Origin: JAWKXU01 sp020446465
Lineage (GTDB): Bacteria > Pseudomonadota > Alphaproteobacteria > Sphingomonadales > Sphingomonadaceae
Direction: 5' to 3'
Assembly (NCBI GenBank): GCA_041396845.1
Contig: JAWKXU010000004.1
Location: forward strand, 372,001-436,000
DNA length: 64,000 nucleotides
The position numbers were made by a program, and so were the translations under genes. How positions within the stretch are numbered: the stretch's first letter is position 1; each line of letters opens with the position of its first letter. Positions 41,406 to 50,517 of this stretch are shown here, piece by piece. The notes beneath the pieces are model-generated. The model searched no databases. It saw nothing but the letters and a program-made list of their open reading frames with translations, and was not told the origin of the DNA.

Positions 41406-43712
41406 TCAGAACCTGTTATCGCGGGGGAAGCCATTGGGCGGCAGGCGCCCCGCCGCGCCGCGCGCAACTTTCCACAGCATCACGTCCTTTTCCGTGCGCG
41501 TCCGGCCGCTCTCGCCCCCCATCGTCCAGCTAAGGCCATCTTCCAGCCTGAGCGTGGTCGCATCCGACAAACCGCCATCGCGATAACGCTGCAAGGTTAC
41601 ACCCTGCCCGCGCGCCAGAACCGGCAGTTCTTCAAGTGCAAAGATCACCAGTTTGCGATTGTCACCCACAACGGCAACGTGATCGTGTTCCGGGGCAATT
41701 TCGCGCACAACCGTCAGCGTAACGCCCGCCTTGACGTTGGCCACCTGCCTGCCTTTACGCGTTTCGGCCAGCAGTTCATCCGTCTCTGCCGCAAACCCCT
41801 TGCCCGCCGAGTTTGCAAGCAAGAGCTGTCCCTTGGCCTTGTGCGCCACCATCCCGACGATCTGCGCGTCGCTATCAATATCCACCATTGTCCGCACAGG
41901 TTCGCCAAACCCGCGCGCACCCGGCAGCTTGTCCGCGCCAATCGTGAAGAAACGCCCGTTATCAGTGGCAATCAACAGCTTGTCAGTCGTCTGTGCGTGA
42001 AGCGCGAAGGCCGGCCCATCGCCTTCCTTGAACTTGAAATCGCTGCCTTTGCCATCATCGCCCAGCGCAACATGGCCCCTGGCCGCACGAATCCATCCGC
42101 GCTGCGAAAGGATAACCGTCACAGGCTCCTTCTCGATCATCGCGTCCATAGAAAACTCGACAACCGTAACCGCTTCGCAGATCGTCGTGCGGCGGGCGCC
42201 CAGTGCAGTTTCTTCCGAATAATCCTTCCGCAGATTGGCCAGATCACGCTTCAGCCGTGTGCGCTGGCGGGCCGGAGAAGCGAGCAGCTTTTCCAGCTCT
42301 TCACGCTCTGCCAGCAAGTCGTCGCGTTCCTGCCGCAACGCCATTTCTTCAAGCTTGCGCAAACTGCGAAGCCGCATGTTGAGGATCGCTTCGGCCTGCC
42401 TGTCAGTCAGGTTGAACTCGGCCATCATCACCGGCTTTGGTTCATCCTCGGTGCGGATGATCTCGATAATCCGGTCGAGGTTGAGATAGGCAATGATATA
42501 GCCTTCGACCAGTTCCAGCCGAGCTGCGATCTTGTCCAGCCGGTGTTGGCTACGGCGCTGGAGAATGTCGATCTGGCTGGCGATCCAGTTGGTCAGCAGC
42601 TCCTTCAACCCCATGACCATCGGCGTGCGCGTGGCATCGAGCACGTTGAGGTTGAGCGAGAAACGGTTTTCCAGATCGGTCAGTTTATAAAGCGATTCCT
42701 TCAGTAATTCCGGATCGACATTGCGACTGCGCGGCACCAGCACGATGCGGATATGTTCGTCGCTTTCGTCGCGAACATCCTCAAGAATAGGCAGCTTCTT
42801 GTCGGCAATGGCTTGCGCGATCTGCTCGATCAGCTTGCCCTTGGCCACCATGTAGGGGATTTCCGAAATGACAAGCTGCCATTGCCCGCCACCCAGCCGT
42901 TCGATACCGGCATCGCGGTCCTCTGCCTTTTCCGCCTCTGCCGCATGAAACCGTCCGCGCACGCGGAATGCCCCGCGCCCGGATTCGTAAGCCTTTGCGA
43001 TGGCCTCCGGGCTATCGACAATGACGCCACCAGTCGGGAAGTCCGGCCCGTGGAACAGTTCCATCAGGCGCGCATGTTCGACATGCGGATTGTCGATCAC
43101 TTCCAGCGTCGCGTCGATCACTTCGGCAACGTTATGGCTGGGGATGGATGTAGCCATGCCCACCGCGATGCCGGTCGCCCCGTTGGCAAGCAGGTTGGGG
43201 AACAGGCCGGGGAAGATTTCGGGTTCTTCCTCTTCCCCATTGTAGGTCGGCACGAAATCCACTGTGCCTTCATCCAGCCCGGCCATCAGGCGGATTGCCG
43301 TCGCGGTCAGGCGTGCCTCTGTATAGCGGTAGGCAGCCGCATTATCGCCGTCGATATTGCCGAAGTTCCCCTGCCCCTCGACCAATGGATAACGCAGCGC
43401 GAAATCCTGTGCGAGGCGAACCATCGCATCATAGACCGAGGCATCACCATGCGGGTGATATTTACCGATGACATCACCGACAACGCGCGCGGATTTCTTG
43501 AACACGCTGCCCGGATCGAGCTTTAGCTGGCGCATGGCCCATAGCAGCCGCCGGTGAACGGGCTTCAACCCATCGCGCAAGTCCGGCAGGGAACGCGCCG
43601 TGATGGTCGACAGCGCATAGACGAGATACCGCTCCGACAGCGCGGAATCGAACGGCGCATCGACAATCGCGTCGAAGGGATCTGAAGAGTCGTCAGTCGT
43701 GATCGTATCCAT
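41406..43712 (-). CDS. parC: DNA topoisomerase IV subunit A
   Basis: A 768-residue type II topoisomerase subunit that breaks and rejoins DNA during decatenation. YLVYALSTITARSLPDLRDGLKPVHRRLLWAM is the GyrA/ParC N-terminus. KYHPHGDASVYDAMVRLAQDF is the quinolone pocket, with Ala at the usual Ser position and Asp at the second. The catalytic Tyr lies in AAAYRYTEARLT. The C-terminal part is a degenerate beta-pinwheel without the GyrA box, which with the length favours ParC over GyrA. It is monocistronic. Confidence 0.95.
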   Translation of the reverse strand: MDTITTDDSSDPFDAIVDAPFDSALSERYLVYALSTITARSLPDLRDGLKPVHRRLLWAMRQLKLDPGSVFKKSARVVGDVIGKYHPHGDASVYDAMVRLAQDFALRYPLVEGQGNFGNIDGDNAAAYRYTEARLTATAIRLMAGLDEGTVDFVPTYNGEEEEPEIFPGLFPNLLANGATGIAVGMATSIPSHNVAEVIDATLEVIDNPHVEHARLMELFHGPDFPTGGVIVDSPEAIAKAYESGRGAFRVRGRFHAAEAEKAEDRDAGIERLGGGQWQLVISEIPYMVAKGKLIEQIAQAIADKKLPILEDVRDESDEHIRIVLVPRSRNVDPELLKESLYKLTDLENRFSLNLNVLDATRTPMVMGLKELLTNWIASQIDILQRRSQHRLDKIAARLELVEGYIIAYLNLDRIIEIIRTEDEPKPVMMAEFNLTDRQAEAILNMRLRSLRKLEEMALRQERDDLLAEREELEKLLASPARQRTRLKRDLANLRKDYSEETALGARRTTICEAVTVVEFSMDAMIEKEPVTVILSQRGWIRAARGHVALGDDGKGSDFKFKEGDGPAFALHAQTTDKLLIATDNGRFFTIGADKLPGARGFGEPVRTMVDIDSDAQIVGMVAHKAKGQLLLANSAGKGFAAETDELLAETRKGRQVANVKAGVTLTVVREIAPEHDHVAVVGDNRKLVIFALEELPVLARGQGVTLQRYRDGGLSDATTLRLEDGLSWTMGGESGRTRTEKDVMLWKVARGAAGRLPPNGFPRDNRF

Positions 43713-43811
43713 TGCCCGGATGGCCTAGCAGCAGGGGCGCACGCGCTCTAGCGCACGGGCGCGGCAATCCACTGCCAATTTGCAGCGCGACCGGGCCGCT
43801 GCGGCAAGCAG

Positions 43812-44150
43812 TCAAAGTATCTGCATGTTGCGGCTTTCAGGCGGAATACGCACTTCAAGCCCGTCCATTTCCTGAGACAAGGTGATCTGGCAGGAAAGAC
43901 GGCTGGTGCGGGTGACAAAAGCTGCAAGGTCCAGCATGTCTTCCTCATCATCGGTCGCGTTCTGCAAACGGTCAAACCAGTCCGGCGCCACAATGACATG
44001 GCAAGTGGAGCAGGCCATCTGCCCTTCGCAGGTTCCTTCGAGCGGCATCCCGGCAGCCTGCGCCACTTCCAGCAGCGAAGCACCGACTTCCCCCTGGGCG
44101 GAAACCTTTGCACCGTCATTGGTGGAGAAGTGAATTGTCACTGTCGACAT
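43812..44150 (-). CDS. [2Fe-2S] ferredoxin, adrenodoxin/ISC type
   Basis: A 112-residue ferredoxin with Cys41, Cys47, Cys50 and Cys87 (C-x5-C-x2-C-x36-C), the adrenodoxin/Fdx spacing. GTCEGQMACSTCHVIV and DEEEDMLDLA-type acidic helix are typical. It follows two cysteine desulfurase genes by seven bases, pointing to a role in Fe-S cluster assembly. The same fold donates electrons to bacterial P450s, so it is also a candidate partner for the CYP153-like enzyme (inference). Confidence 0.9.
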   Translation of the reverse strand: MSTVTIHFSTNDGAKVSAQGEVGASLLEVAQAAGMPLEGTCEGQMACSTCHVIVAPDWFDRLQNATDDEEDMLDLAAFVTRTSRLSCQITLSQEMDGLEVRIPPESRNMQIL

Positions 44151-44157
44151 GGGCGTA

Positions 44158-45252
44158 TCAGTCCTGTCTGGCTGCGGCTTCGCGGATCAGGGCTGCCGCA
44201 TGGTCGATTGCGGCGATATCAGTATAACGACCGAATCCAAATCGAACAGAACTTTTCGCAGATGCAACATCCAGCCCGATCGCTTTCAACACATGGCTGG
44301 GCCGGCCAGAGCCACTGGCGCAGGCAGAGCCTGCAGAAAAGCAAACATCGCGCACATCAGACATCAGTCGTGCGACATCCACCCCTTCACGCCGGATATT
44401 GCAGTTGCCAAACCAGCGGTGAGCAGTGCTCCCGTTTACTGTCCAGCCCGGCAGCAAGTCGACAAGCCTTTTCCACAAGGTTTCCACATGTTGTCCAGCA
44501 CTTATACGCTCTTTTATAGACAAGGAGGCAGCCGCCCCGAAGCCTGCACAAAGCGCGGGCGACAAAGTGCCGGATCGCAAGCCCTGTTCCTGCCCGCCGC
44601 CCGTAATAATCGGCTCGATCGCCAACCCGTCACGCACCCATAGCGCACCAATACCCTTCGGCCCGTGGAGTTTGTGTGCCGATACAGCGATCATGTCCGC
44701 TGCTGCTGGCGCGTCCAGCTTGCCCGCACCCTGCACCGCATCGCAGAGGAACAAGGCCCCTGCATCGTGGGCCGCATCAGCAGCCAGCCCGACCGGCTGG
44801 ATCGTGCCGATTTCGTTGTTGACCTGCATCACCGCCACCAGCCGCGTGCCGGATCGCAACTGTGCCAGCGATGTCATGTCGAGAATGCCTTCTCCATCGA
44901 CAGGCAGCACATCAACTGGCCCGCCAAGCGCCCTTGCCGTGTCCAGCACGGCGGCATGTTCAATGGCGGAAACGGCAACGGGCCGCGTGTCGCCCACTGG
45001 CGCACTGCCCCGCATGGCAAGATTGATCGCTTCGGTTGCGCTTCCGGTAAAAATCACCGTGCCGCCCGGCGGAAACAGTGCCGCCACCTGCTCACGCGCC
45101 AGGTCAACTGCGGCAGCAGCCTGCCTGCCCAGACGATGCGCGCTGTGCGGGTTGCCGAATCCGGTCCCATCCGGCCCATCCAGCCACGGCAGCATCGCAT
45201 CGCGCGCTTCGGGCGCAAGCGGCGTTGTTGCCTGATAATCGAGGTAAATCAT
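44158..45252 (-). CDS. Cysteine desulfurase (IscS/NifS-like), second of a tandem pair
   Basis: A 364-residue PLP enzyme. IYLDYQATTPLAPEARDAM opens the family, the PLP lysine lies in VSAHKLHGPKGIGALWV and the mobile active-site Cys in SAGSACASGSGRPSHVLKAIG. It converts cysteine to alanine with transfer of sulfur to Fe-S assembly or other acceptors. The ATG at 45252 overlaps the stop of the first desulfurase (ATGA). A start further upstream, within the preceding gene, is less likely. Confidence 0.92.
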   Translation of the reverse strand: MIYLDYQATTPLAPEARDAMLPWLDGPDGTGFGNPHSAHRLGRQAAAAVDLAREQVAALFPPGGTVIFTGSATEAINLAMRGSAPVGDTRPVAVSAIEHAAVLDTARALGGPVDVLPVDGEGILDMTSLAQLRSGTRLVAVMQVNNEIGTIQPVGLAADAAHDAGALFLCDAVQGAGKLDAPAAADMIAVSAHKLHGPKGIGALWVRDGLAIEPIITGGGQEQGLRSGTLSPALCAGFGAAASLSIKERISAGQHVETLWKRLVDLLPGWTVNGSTAHRWFGNCNIRREGVDVARLMSDVRDVCFSAGSACASGSGRPSHVLKAIGLDVASAKSSVRFGFGRYTDIAAIDHAAALIREAAARQD

Positions 45253-46316
45253 CCGCGCACCTCTGCCAGTTGCAGCCAGGTTTCGCAAAAGCGTTCAATA
45301 TCCTCGCGCGTTGTATTCCACCCGAAACTGACGCGGATCATCCGGTCTGCCAGTGCTTCGTCCATCGTCATCGCTTCGAGCACATGACTTCGTTTCAGAC
45401 TGCCTGACGAACAGGCACTGCCTTGCGAAACGGCAATCCCCGCCATGTCGAACCGCATAAGCTGGGCGCTGCCTGACATGTCCGGCATGGCCAGCGCGCA
45501 GATATAATCGGTCGGCGCAGAAAGATCATCGGAGAGCCAGACACCTCCGGCATCGCGAACCTTTTGCACAAATGGGGCGAGTGGTTCCAGAACGTCTGGC
45601 GCCAGCCATGGCCCGGCAGCGCAGGCTTCCAACGCAGCAGCAAAGCCCATGGCACCCGGCAGATTTTCCGTGCCGGGGCGATAGCCGCGCTCCTGCCCGC
45701 CGCTTGCTTCGATCATCGCGTAATCGCGCACAAGAAGAGCACCGACCCCCGGCGGCCCGCCAAGCTTGTGCGCTGAAACGATCACCATGTCCGCTTCTGC
45801 CGGCAAGGGATATTTGCCTGCCGACTGCGCCGCATCGACAACCAGCAACCCGCCAGATTCGTGCACACGCTCGGCAATCTGGCCAATATCCTGCGCGTTG
45901 CCCGTTTCGGAATTGATAGCCTGCACAGCGACAACGGGCCGGTCACGCCCGTCAATCGCTTCGGTCAGAACCTCCATGTCGAGCGCGCCATCGCTCCTCA
46001 CCGGCAGGCGTTCTGCATCCGGCACGGCGCGCAGCACACTTTCATGCTCGACCGCGCTTACCAGCCGCGCCCCGCCTTTTGCACTGCCCAGCGCAAGGGC
46101 AATGGCCTCGCTCGCGCCGCTCGTCAGGATAACCTCGTGATCCCAGCCAAGCGCCTGTCCGATCGCCCCCCGTGCATTTTCCAGCAGGGATCGTGCCGCC
46201 CTGCCCGCCGCATGGGGGCTGGATGGGTTTGCCCAATGCGTCAGCCCTTCGCACACGGCAGAAATCGCCTCTGGCCGGACAGGGCTTGTCGCCGCGTGAT
46301 CGAGATAGACGCGCAA
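45249..46316 (-). CDS. Cysteine desulfurase-like aminotransferase class V, first of a tandem pair
   Basis: A 355-residue paralogue of the next gene. RVYLDHAATSPVRPEAI begins it, VSAHKLGGPPGVGALLV holds the PLP lysine and SQGSACSSGSLKRSHVLEAM the Cys loop. Both copies keep the catalytic residues, so both could be active; tandem copies before an Fdx gene recur in sphingomonads near the suf locus. Whether they form a heterodimer or have different acceptors is not known. Confidence 0.9.
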   Translation of the reverse strand: MRVYLDHAATSPVRPEAISAVCEGLTHWANPSSPHAAGRAARSLLENARGAIGQALGWDHEVILTSGASEAIALALGSAKGGARLVSAVEHESVLRAVPDAERLPVRSDGALDMEVLTEAIDGRDRPVVAVQAINSETGNAQDIGQIAERVHESGGLLVVDAAQSAGKYPLPAEADMVIVSAHKLGGPPGVGALLVRDYAMIEASGGQERGYRPGTENLPGAMGFAAALEACAAGPWLAPDVLEPLAPFVQKVRDAGGVWLSDDLSAPTDYICALAMPDMSGSAQLMRFDMAGIAVSQGSACSSGSLKRSHVLEAMTMDEALADRMIRVSFGWNTTREDIERFCETWLQLAEVRG

Positions 46317-46425
46317 ACTCAGTTTCCTTGCGTAGGAATTGCGAAAGATGACAAGCGCACTATATAGCCATCACCGTTCCGCGCGCCACCCACTGGCGCC
46401 TCCACCAGATTTTGCCAGGTCAACA

Positions 46426-47082
46426 ATGCCATCTGTTATTTTTCCAGGCCCAGAAGGCCGTCTCGAAGGTCGTTATCAGCCCGCACCGCGCCCGCGTGCG
46501 CCGGTCGCCATGATCCTGCATCCCCACCCCGAAGGTGGCGGCACGATGAATGACCGGATTGTGCAGCGCATGTACAAGACTTTTTCCGATCGCGGCTTTG
46601 CCACGTTGCGCTTCAACTTTCGCGGGGTAGGCCGCAGTCAGGGCAGCTTTGACAATGGTATTGGCGAATTGTCCGATGCCGCCGCCGCGCTGGACTGGGT
46701 GCAGACCATTCACCCCGAAGCGCAGACGACATGGATCGCCGGATACAGCTTCGGCGCGCTGATCGGTATGCAGTTATTGATGCGCCGCCCCGAAATCCGC
46801 GGGTTCATCTCTGTTGCGCCGCCAGCCAACATGTATGACTTTACGTTCCTTGCTCCATGCCCGGCCTCCGGCATCATCGTGCAGGGTGCAGGTGACACGG
46901 TTGTCCAGCCCGCCGCCGTGCAGAAGCTGGTCGACAAACTGCGGACGCAAAAGCACATCACCATCCATCATAACGAGATTCCGCGTGCCAACCACTTCTT
47001 CGAGAACGAACTCGAAGACCTGATGCTGGCGGTGGACAATTATCTCGATTTCCGCCTCTCGCCGGAATGCCCGATTCGCTGA
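46426..47082 (+). CDS. Alpha/beta hydrolase (serine aminopeptidase S33-like)
   Basis: A 218-residue hydrolase. ILHPHPEGGGTMNDRIV resembles the oxyanion segment of the YcjY/DUF-type alpha/beta hydrolases, FRGVGRSQGSFDNG follows, the nucleophile is in AGYSFGALIGMQ, and the C-terminal HFFENELEDL carries the His. The ATG at 46426 was chosen because MPSVIFPGPEGRLEGRY is a normal start; the 29 residues before it are low in structure. It is divergent from the cysteine desulfurases, so a shared promoter region lies between 46317 and 46425. Substrate unknown. Confidence 0.85.
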   Translation: MPSVIFPGPEGRLEGRYQPAPRPRAPVAMILHPHPEGGGTMNDRIVQRMYKTFSDRGFATLRFNFRGVGRSQGSFDNGIGELSDAAAALDWVQTIHPEAQTTWIAGYSFGALIGMQLLMRRPEIRGFISVAPPANMYDFTFLAPCPASGIIVQGAGDTVVQPAAVQKLVDKLRTQKHITIHHNEIPRANHFFENELEDLMLAVDNYLDFRLSPECPIR

Positions 47083-47126
47083 AATAATGTGACGCGCTGC
47101 CCGAGGGGCGGCGCGTTTCAGCAGGC

Positions 47127-47345
47127 TTATTTATCCAGACTGGCAGGTGCCGGTTCTGGTTGCGGCGCCGTGCCCAGTTCGCCCGGTCCGGGGATGGCCC
47201 AGATGGCAACATTCGCTGCCATGACTGCCGCCAGAATCACCATGAGAACAATCTGCTTTTTCGGGCCACCCTTGCGCCATAGCAAGAATGCGCCCCCCAG
47301 CATCGCCGCGCTCGCCAGAACGAGTATCGAAAGAACGGTATCCAT
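47127..47345 (-). CDS. Small membrane protein, two helices
   Basis: A 72-residue protein with hydrophobic segments TVLSILVLASAAMLGGAFLLW and QIVLMVILAAVMAANVAIWAI joined by RKGGPKK, and a Pro/Glu-rich tail PQPEPAPASLDK. It has no known domain. Homologous short two-helix proteins occur in sphingomonads with no assigned function. It lies eight bases downstream of the DUF937-like gene and is probably cotranscribed with it. Confidence 0.7.
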   Translation of the reverse strand: MDTVLSILVLASAAMLGGAFLLWRKGGPKKQIVLMVILAAVMAANVAIWAIPGPGELGTAPQPEPAPASLDK

Positions 47346-47353
47346 TCGATGTT

Positions 47354-47878
47354 CTATATCCCGGACTGACGCGGAAGAACACTGTCCAGGGCATTGTCCG
47401 GCACATCCAGTTCCAAAAGCGCGTGGACATGCTGCCGATCGTCGGGTTGCCCTGATGAAATGGCCGATATGTAACCACCGATCAACATCAGCAGAAGCGG
47501 CAACATAGTGCGCGAGGTTTCAACCGAGACTTCGGACTTTTCAGCAGAAGCGACGCAAACGGCAGATATGGCATCTGCATCACCGAAAATCGCACTTGTG
47601 AGCACATCGCCCGCAGCATGATCTGTATCGGACAGAACCGCTGCTGCCAGTTCTGCGCCGCCATGTTCCTCAAGCAACTGACATAGCGCATCAGGCACAG
47701 CAACGTCGGAACGTGCAGACACGCCACTGTCGCGTTCAGCCAGTCGCTTGATCCCACCGGACACCAGCGGGAGAAGCACTTCCACGCATCTGCGCGTGGC
47801 AATGGCAGACAGGCCGGTGCGTTGGGCCAACGCCTCCAGCCCGCCAGTACGGCGTAGAGTATCAATGAACGTCTGCAT
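47354..47878 (-). CDS. DUF937-like protein
   Basis: A 174-residue Ala- and Leu-rich helical protein. LAQRTGLSAIATRRCVEVLLPLVSGGIKRLAERD and LLEEHGGAELAAAVLSDTDHAAGDVLTSAIFGD fit DUF937 (helical proteins of unknown function related to YidB). RTMLPLLLMLIGGYISAISSG near the end is hydrophobic and may contact the membrane. It has no catalytic motif. Confidence 0.7.
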   Translation of the reverse strand: MQTFIDTLRRTGGLEALAQRTGLSAIATRRCVEVLLPLVSGGIKRLAERDSGVSARSDVAVPDALCQLLEEHGGAELAAAVLSDTDHAAGDVLTSAIFGDADAISAVCVASAEKSEVSVETSRTMLPLLLMLIGGYISAISSGQPDDRQHVHALLELDVPDNALDSVLPRQSGI

Positions 47879-48077
47879 TGCGATCCCTGCAATCCCGTTT
47901 TTCGGGCTTTCGGATTTATTCTGGCAGTGAGACTAACAATTCAAACCTTAATGTCCAGTATCGGCCATGAACGGGTATTCATATAGGAAAGCGCCAGAGG
48001 CAGACCTGCGATTGCCTGTGCACAAGCCCAGAAATCCGTTGTGTGAACGGCAAGCCCCGCAGGCAGAAAACGGGGAG

Positions 48078-48434
48078 TCAATTCTTCCCGAACAGGCCCT
48101 TGGCCATGCCCGCAAGATCATTCAGCGGGTTGCCATCGCCATCCCTGTCAAGAAGACCAGCAAGGCTGGATGGATCGTTCTTGATCGCGTTGGCAAACTC
48201 CATCAGTGAACCCTCACCGCCGATTTGGGCGACAATTTCACTCAGCTTGCCGGTGTCCAGCCCCGTCTTTGCCGACGCAAGTTCAACCGTATCGCCTTCC
48301 ATCTGGTGCGCCTGACCGAGCGCTGCAATCGCCTTTTCCGCAAGGCCGGGATCGATTCCGACCTTCGCCGCCAGATTGCCGACGTCGTCCGGTGCGCCAC
48401 CAATGCTTTTGAGGATGGAATCAAACAGGCTCAT
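48078..48434 (-). CDS. Small YidB/DUF937-like helical protein with Ca-loop-like motif
   Basis: A 118-residue protein beginning SLFDSILKSIGGAPDDVGNLAAKVGI. LDRDGDGNPLNDLAGMAKGLFGKN at the C-terminus contains D-x-D-x-D-G, an EF-hand/dockerin-like calcium loop, which recurs in this family. The ATG at 48434 follows AAGGAGAG at good spacing; the longer frame upstream is rejected. The gap of about 200 bases between this gene and the previous one downstream holds no gene; one hairpin (CCCCG/CGGGG) lies there. Confidence 0.75.
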   Translation of the reverse strand: MSLFDSILKSIGGAPDDVGNLAAKVGIDPGLAEKAIAALGQAHQMEGDTVELASAKTGLDTGKLSEIVAQIGGEGSLMEFANAIKNDPSSLAGLLDRDGDGNPLNDLAGMAKGLFGKN

Positions 48435-48578
48435 GACGACTCTCCTTGAGAGGAACATGCCCGCAGCAACCTCTGCTGCAAGCAGACGATAGAGCAGAAA
48501 CATATCATAAAGCAGGAGCCGGATGCACAAAATTTTGCCCGGCCATCACCACCCAGTCCAGGCAGCAACCCAACACAC

Positions 48579-48613
48579 AAAAAAGGGGGCAGGAAAAACT
48601 CCAGCCCCCCCTT
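48579..48613 (-). terminator. Rho-independent terminator of pckA
   Basis: On the minus strand AAGGGGGGGC pairs with GCCCCCTT and is followed by TTTTTTG. It lies about 40 bases after the pckA stop. Confidence 0.85.
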
Positions 48614-48651
48614 GATTTGCAATCTGATTATGCGCTTGCGCGCCGAACAGA

Positions 48652-50268
48652 TCAGGCAGCCTGTGGCGCGGCCTGAAGCACACTTTCGTCAACGTGATCT
48701 GCGAACTGCGCGAAGTTGTCGACAAACAGCTGCACAAGGTGTTGCGCCATTTCATCATAGGCTTCCTTGTCGGCCCAGGTCGAGCGCGGGTCGAGGATCG
48801 TCTGGTCGATCCCCAGCGCGTCCAGCGCGGGTACGAAAACAGGAACGTCGAAGCCGAAGTTCGCATCCTTGCGATATTCGACGTCGTCCATCTTGCCGTC
48901 CAGCGCCGCATTGAGCAGGCCGCGCGTCGCCTTGATCGGCATACGGCTGCCAGTGCCATACTTGCCGCCGGTCCAGCCGGTGTTGAACAGCCAGCACTGG
49001 GCTTTGCCCTCGTCGATACGCTTCTTGAGAAGATTACCATAGACCGAGGGATGGCGCGGCATGAAGGGCGCGCCAAAGCAGGTGGAAAATGTCGCTTCCG
49101 GTTCGGTCACGCCAATCTCTGTACCTGCAACCTTCGCGGTGTAGCCGGAAAGGAAATAATACATCGCCTGATCGGGCGTCAGGCGCGCAATCGGAGGCAA
49201 TACGCCAAAGGCATCGGCGGTCAGCATCACGACATTGGCGGGCACGGGGCCGAGATTTTTTTCCGACGTGTTCGGGATGAAATCGATCGGATAGGCACCG
49301 CGGGTGTTTTCCGTCTTGCTCGTATCTGTGAAGTCAATCGTGCGAGCGTCTTCGTCCAGAGCAACATTTTCAAGGATCGTGCCGAACATCTTCGTTGTGG
49401 CGTAGATTTCCGGCTCACCTTCTTCGGAAAGATCGATCATCTTGGCGTAGCAGCCGCCTTCGAAGTTGAAGACTGCGCTGTCAGACCAGCCATGTTCGTC
49501 ATCGCCGATCAGAGTACGGCTTGCATCAGCGGAAAGCGTTGTCTTACCTGTGCCGGAAAGGCCAAAGAACACGGCCGTCTTGCCATCGGAACCAATGTTT
49601 GCCGAACAGTGCATCGGCATAACGCCCTGTTCGGGCAGCAGGTAATTCAGCAGGCCGAACACGCCCTTCTTCATCTCGCCCGAATATTCGGTGTTGCCGA
49701 TCAGGATCAGCTTTTCCGTGAGATTGACCGCTATCACCGTATCGCTACGGCAGCCGTGACGTTCCGGATCGGCCTTGAAGCTGGGAAGGTTGATGATCGT
49801 GTATTCCGGCGTGAAATCAGCCAATTCTTCAGCAGTCGGGCGCACCAGCAGCGTACGCACGAACAGCGAGTGCCAGGCCATCTCCGTAATGACGCGAACG
49901 TTTACGCGGTATTCGGGCTGCGAGCCGCCGAACAGATCAGCGACGTAGATTTCTTCCTGACCTGCAACAGCGGCCATGAAATCGGCCTTGAGGTTGGCGA
50001 AATGCTTCGGGTCCATCGGCTGATTGATGGCCCCCCAGTTGATCGTCTCTTCCGTCATGGCATCACGCACCATGAACTTGTCCTTCACGCTTCGGCCAGT
50101 GAAGCGTCCTGTCTCGACAACGAGCGGGCCATGCGCGGCAAGCTTGCCTTCGCCCTTGCGGATAGCATGTTCGACCAGAGCGGGCGTACCAAGGTTGGCA
50201 TATACGGTAGCGTCCGTAACGATGCCCTGGCGGTCAAGCGGGAAGGAAAGCGAAACAGTCAACTTCAT
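48652..50268 (-). CDS. pckA: Phosphoenolpyruvate carboxykinase (ATP)
   Basis: A 538-residue enzyme that makes PEP from oxaloacetate, the first step of gluconeogenesis. GLSGTGKTTLSAD is the kinase P-loop, GDDEHGWSD and FNFEGGCYAK follow, and the metal ligands lie in EYSGEMKKGVF. This is the ATP type. AGGAG directly abuts the ATG at 50268, which is unusual; a TTG six bases downstream would have normal spacing, and another in-frame ATG lies far upstream without support. It is divergent from chvI, the order seen in many alphaproteobacteria, where ChvG/ChvI controls pckA. Confidence 0.94.
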   Translation of the reverse strand: MKLTVSLSFPLDRQGIVTDATVYANLGTPALVEHAIRKGEGKLAAHGPLVVETGRFTGRSVKDKFMVRDAMTEETINWGAINQPMDPKHFANLKADFMAAVAGQEEIYVADLFGGSQPEYRVNVRVITEMAWHSLFVRTLLVRPTAEELADFTPEYTIINLPSFKADPERHGCRSDTVIAVNLTEKLILIGNTEYSGEMKKGVFGLLNYLLPEQGVMPMHCSANIGSDGKTAVFFGLSGTGKTTLSADASRTLIGDDEHGWSDSAVFNFEGGCYAKMIDLSEEGEPEIYATTKMFGTILENVALDEDARTIDFTDTSKTENTRGAYPIDFIPNTSEKNLGPVPANVVMLTADAFGVLPPIARLTPDQAMYYFLSGYTAKVAGTEIGVTEPEATFSTCFGAPFMPRHPSVYGNLLKKRIDEGKAQCWLFNTGWTGGKYGTGSRMPIKATRGLLNAALDGKMDDVEYRKDANFGFDVPVFVPALDALGIDQTILDPRSTWADKEAYDEMAQHLVQLFVDNFAQFADHVDESVLQAAPQAA

Positions 50269-50517
50269 CTCCTGGAAGCAGGCAATTGGTGGGGCGAAAA
50301 ATTTCGACGGCGCATCGCGCATAGTCGGGAGATCGCATTCCGTCAATTTTCAGAATTTTATTGAACAAATTATGCTTAATTACAGAATTTTACCGCACCG
50401 CGATAAAAATGCAGTTCTATGCCATCGCTGGCATTATTGTCTCGGTGCGACTCTGCCGCTAACCCTTTTGGTCATGATCAGGTGCCGTGCACCCATGACG
50501 CAGGAGAGTCGCTACAG
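50269..50517. promoter_or_regulatory. pckA-chvI divergent promoter region with direct repeats
   Basis: The decamer CAGAATTTTA occurs at 50351-50360 and 50383-50392, 32 bases (three helical turns) apart, in an AT-rich stretch unlike its surroundings. This is the pattern of an OmpR-family response-regulator site; ChvI is the obvious candidate (inference). No gene is present. Confidence 0.5.

Noticed and set aside
41397..42707. 436-codon frame antisense to parC
   Set aside because: Long antisense frames are expected where parC uses few codons whose complement is a stop; no protein motif was seen.
48694..50364. 556-codon frame antisense to pckA
   Set aside because: It covers pckA on the other strand, has no domain or ribosome binding site, and its composition is that of an antisense shadow in GC-rich DNA.
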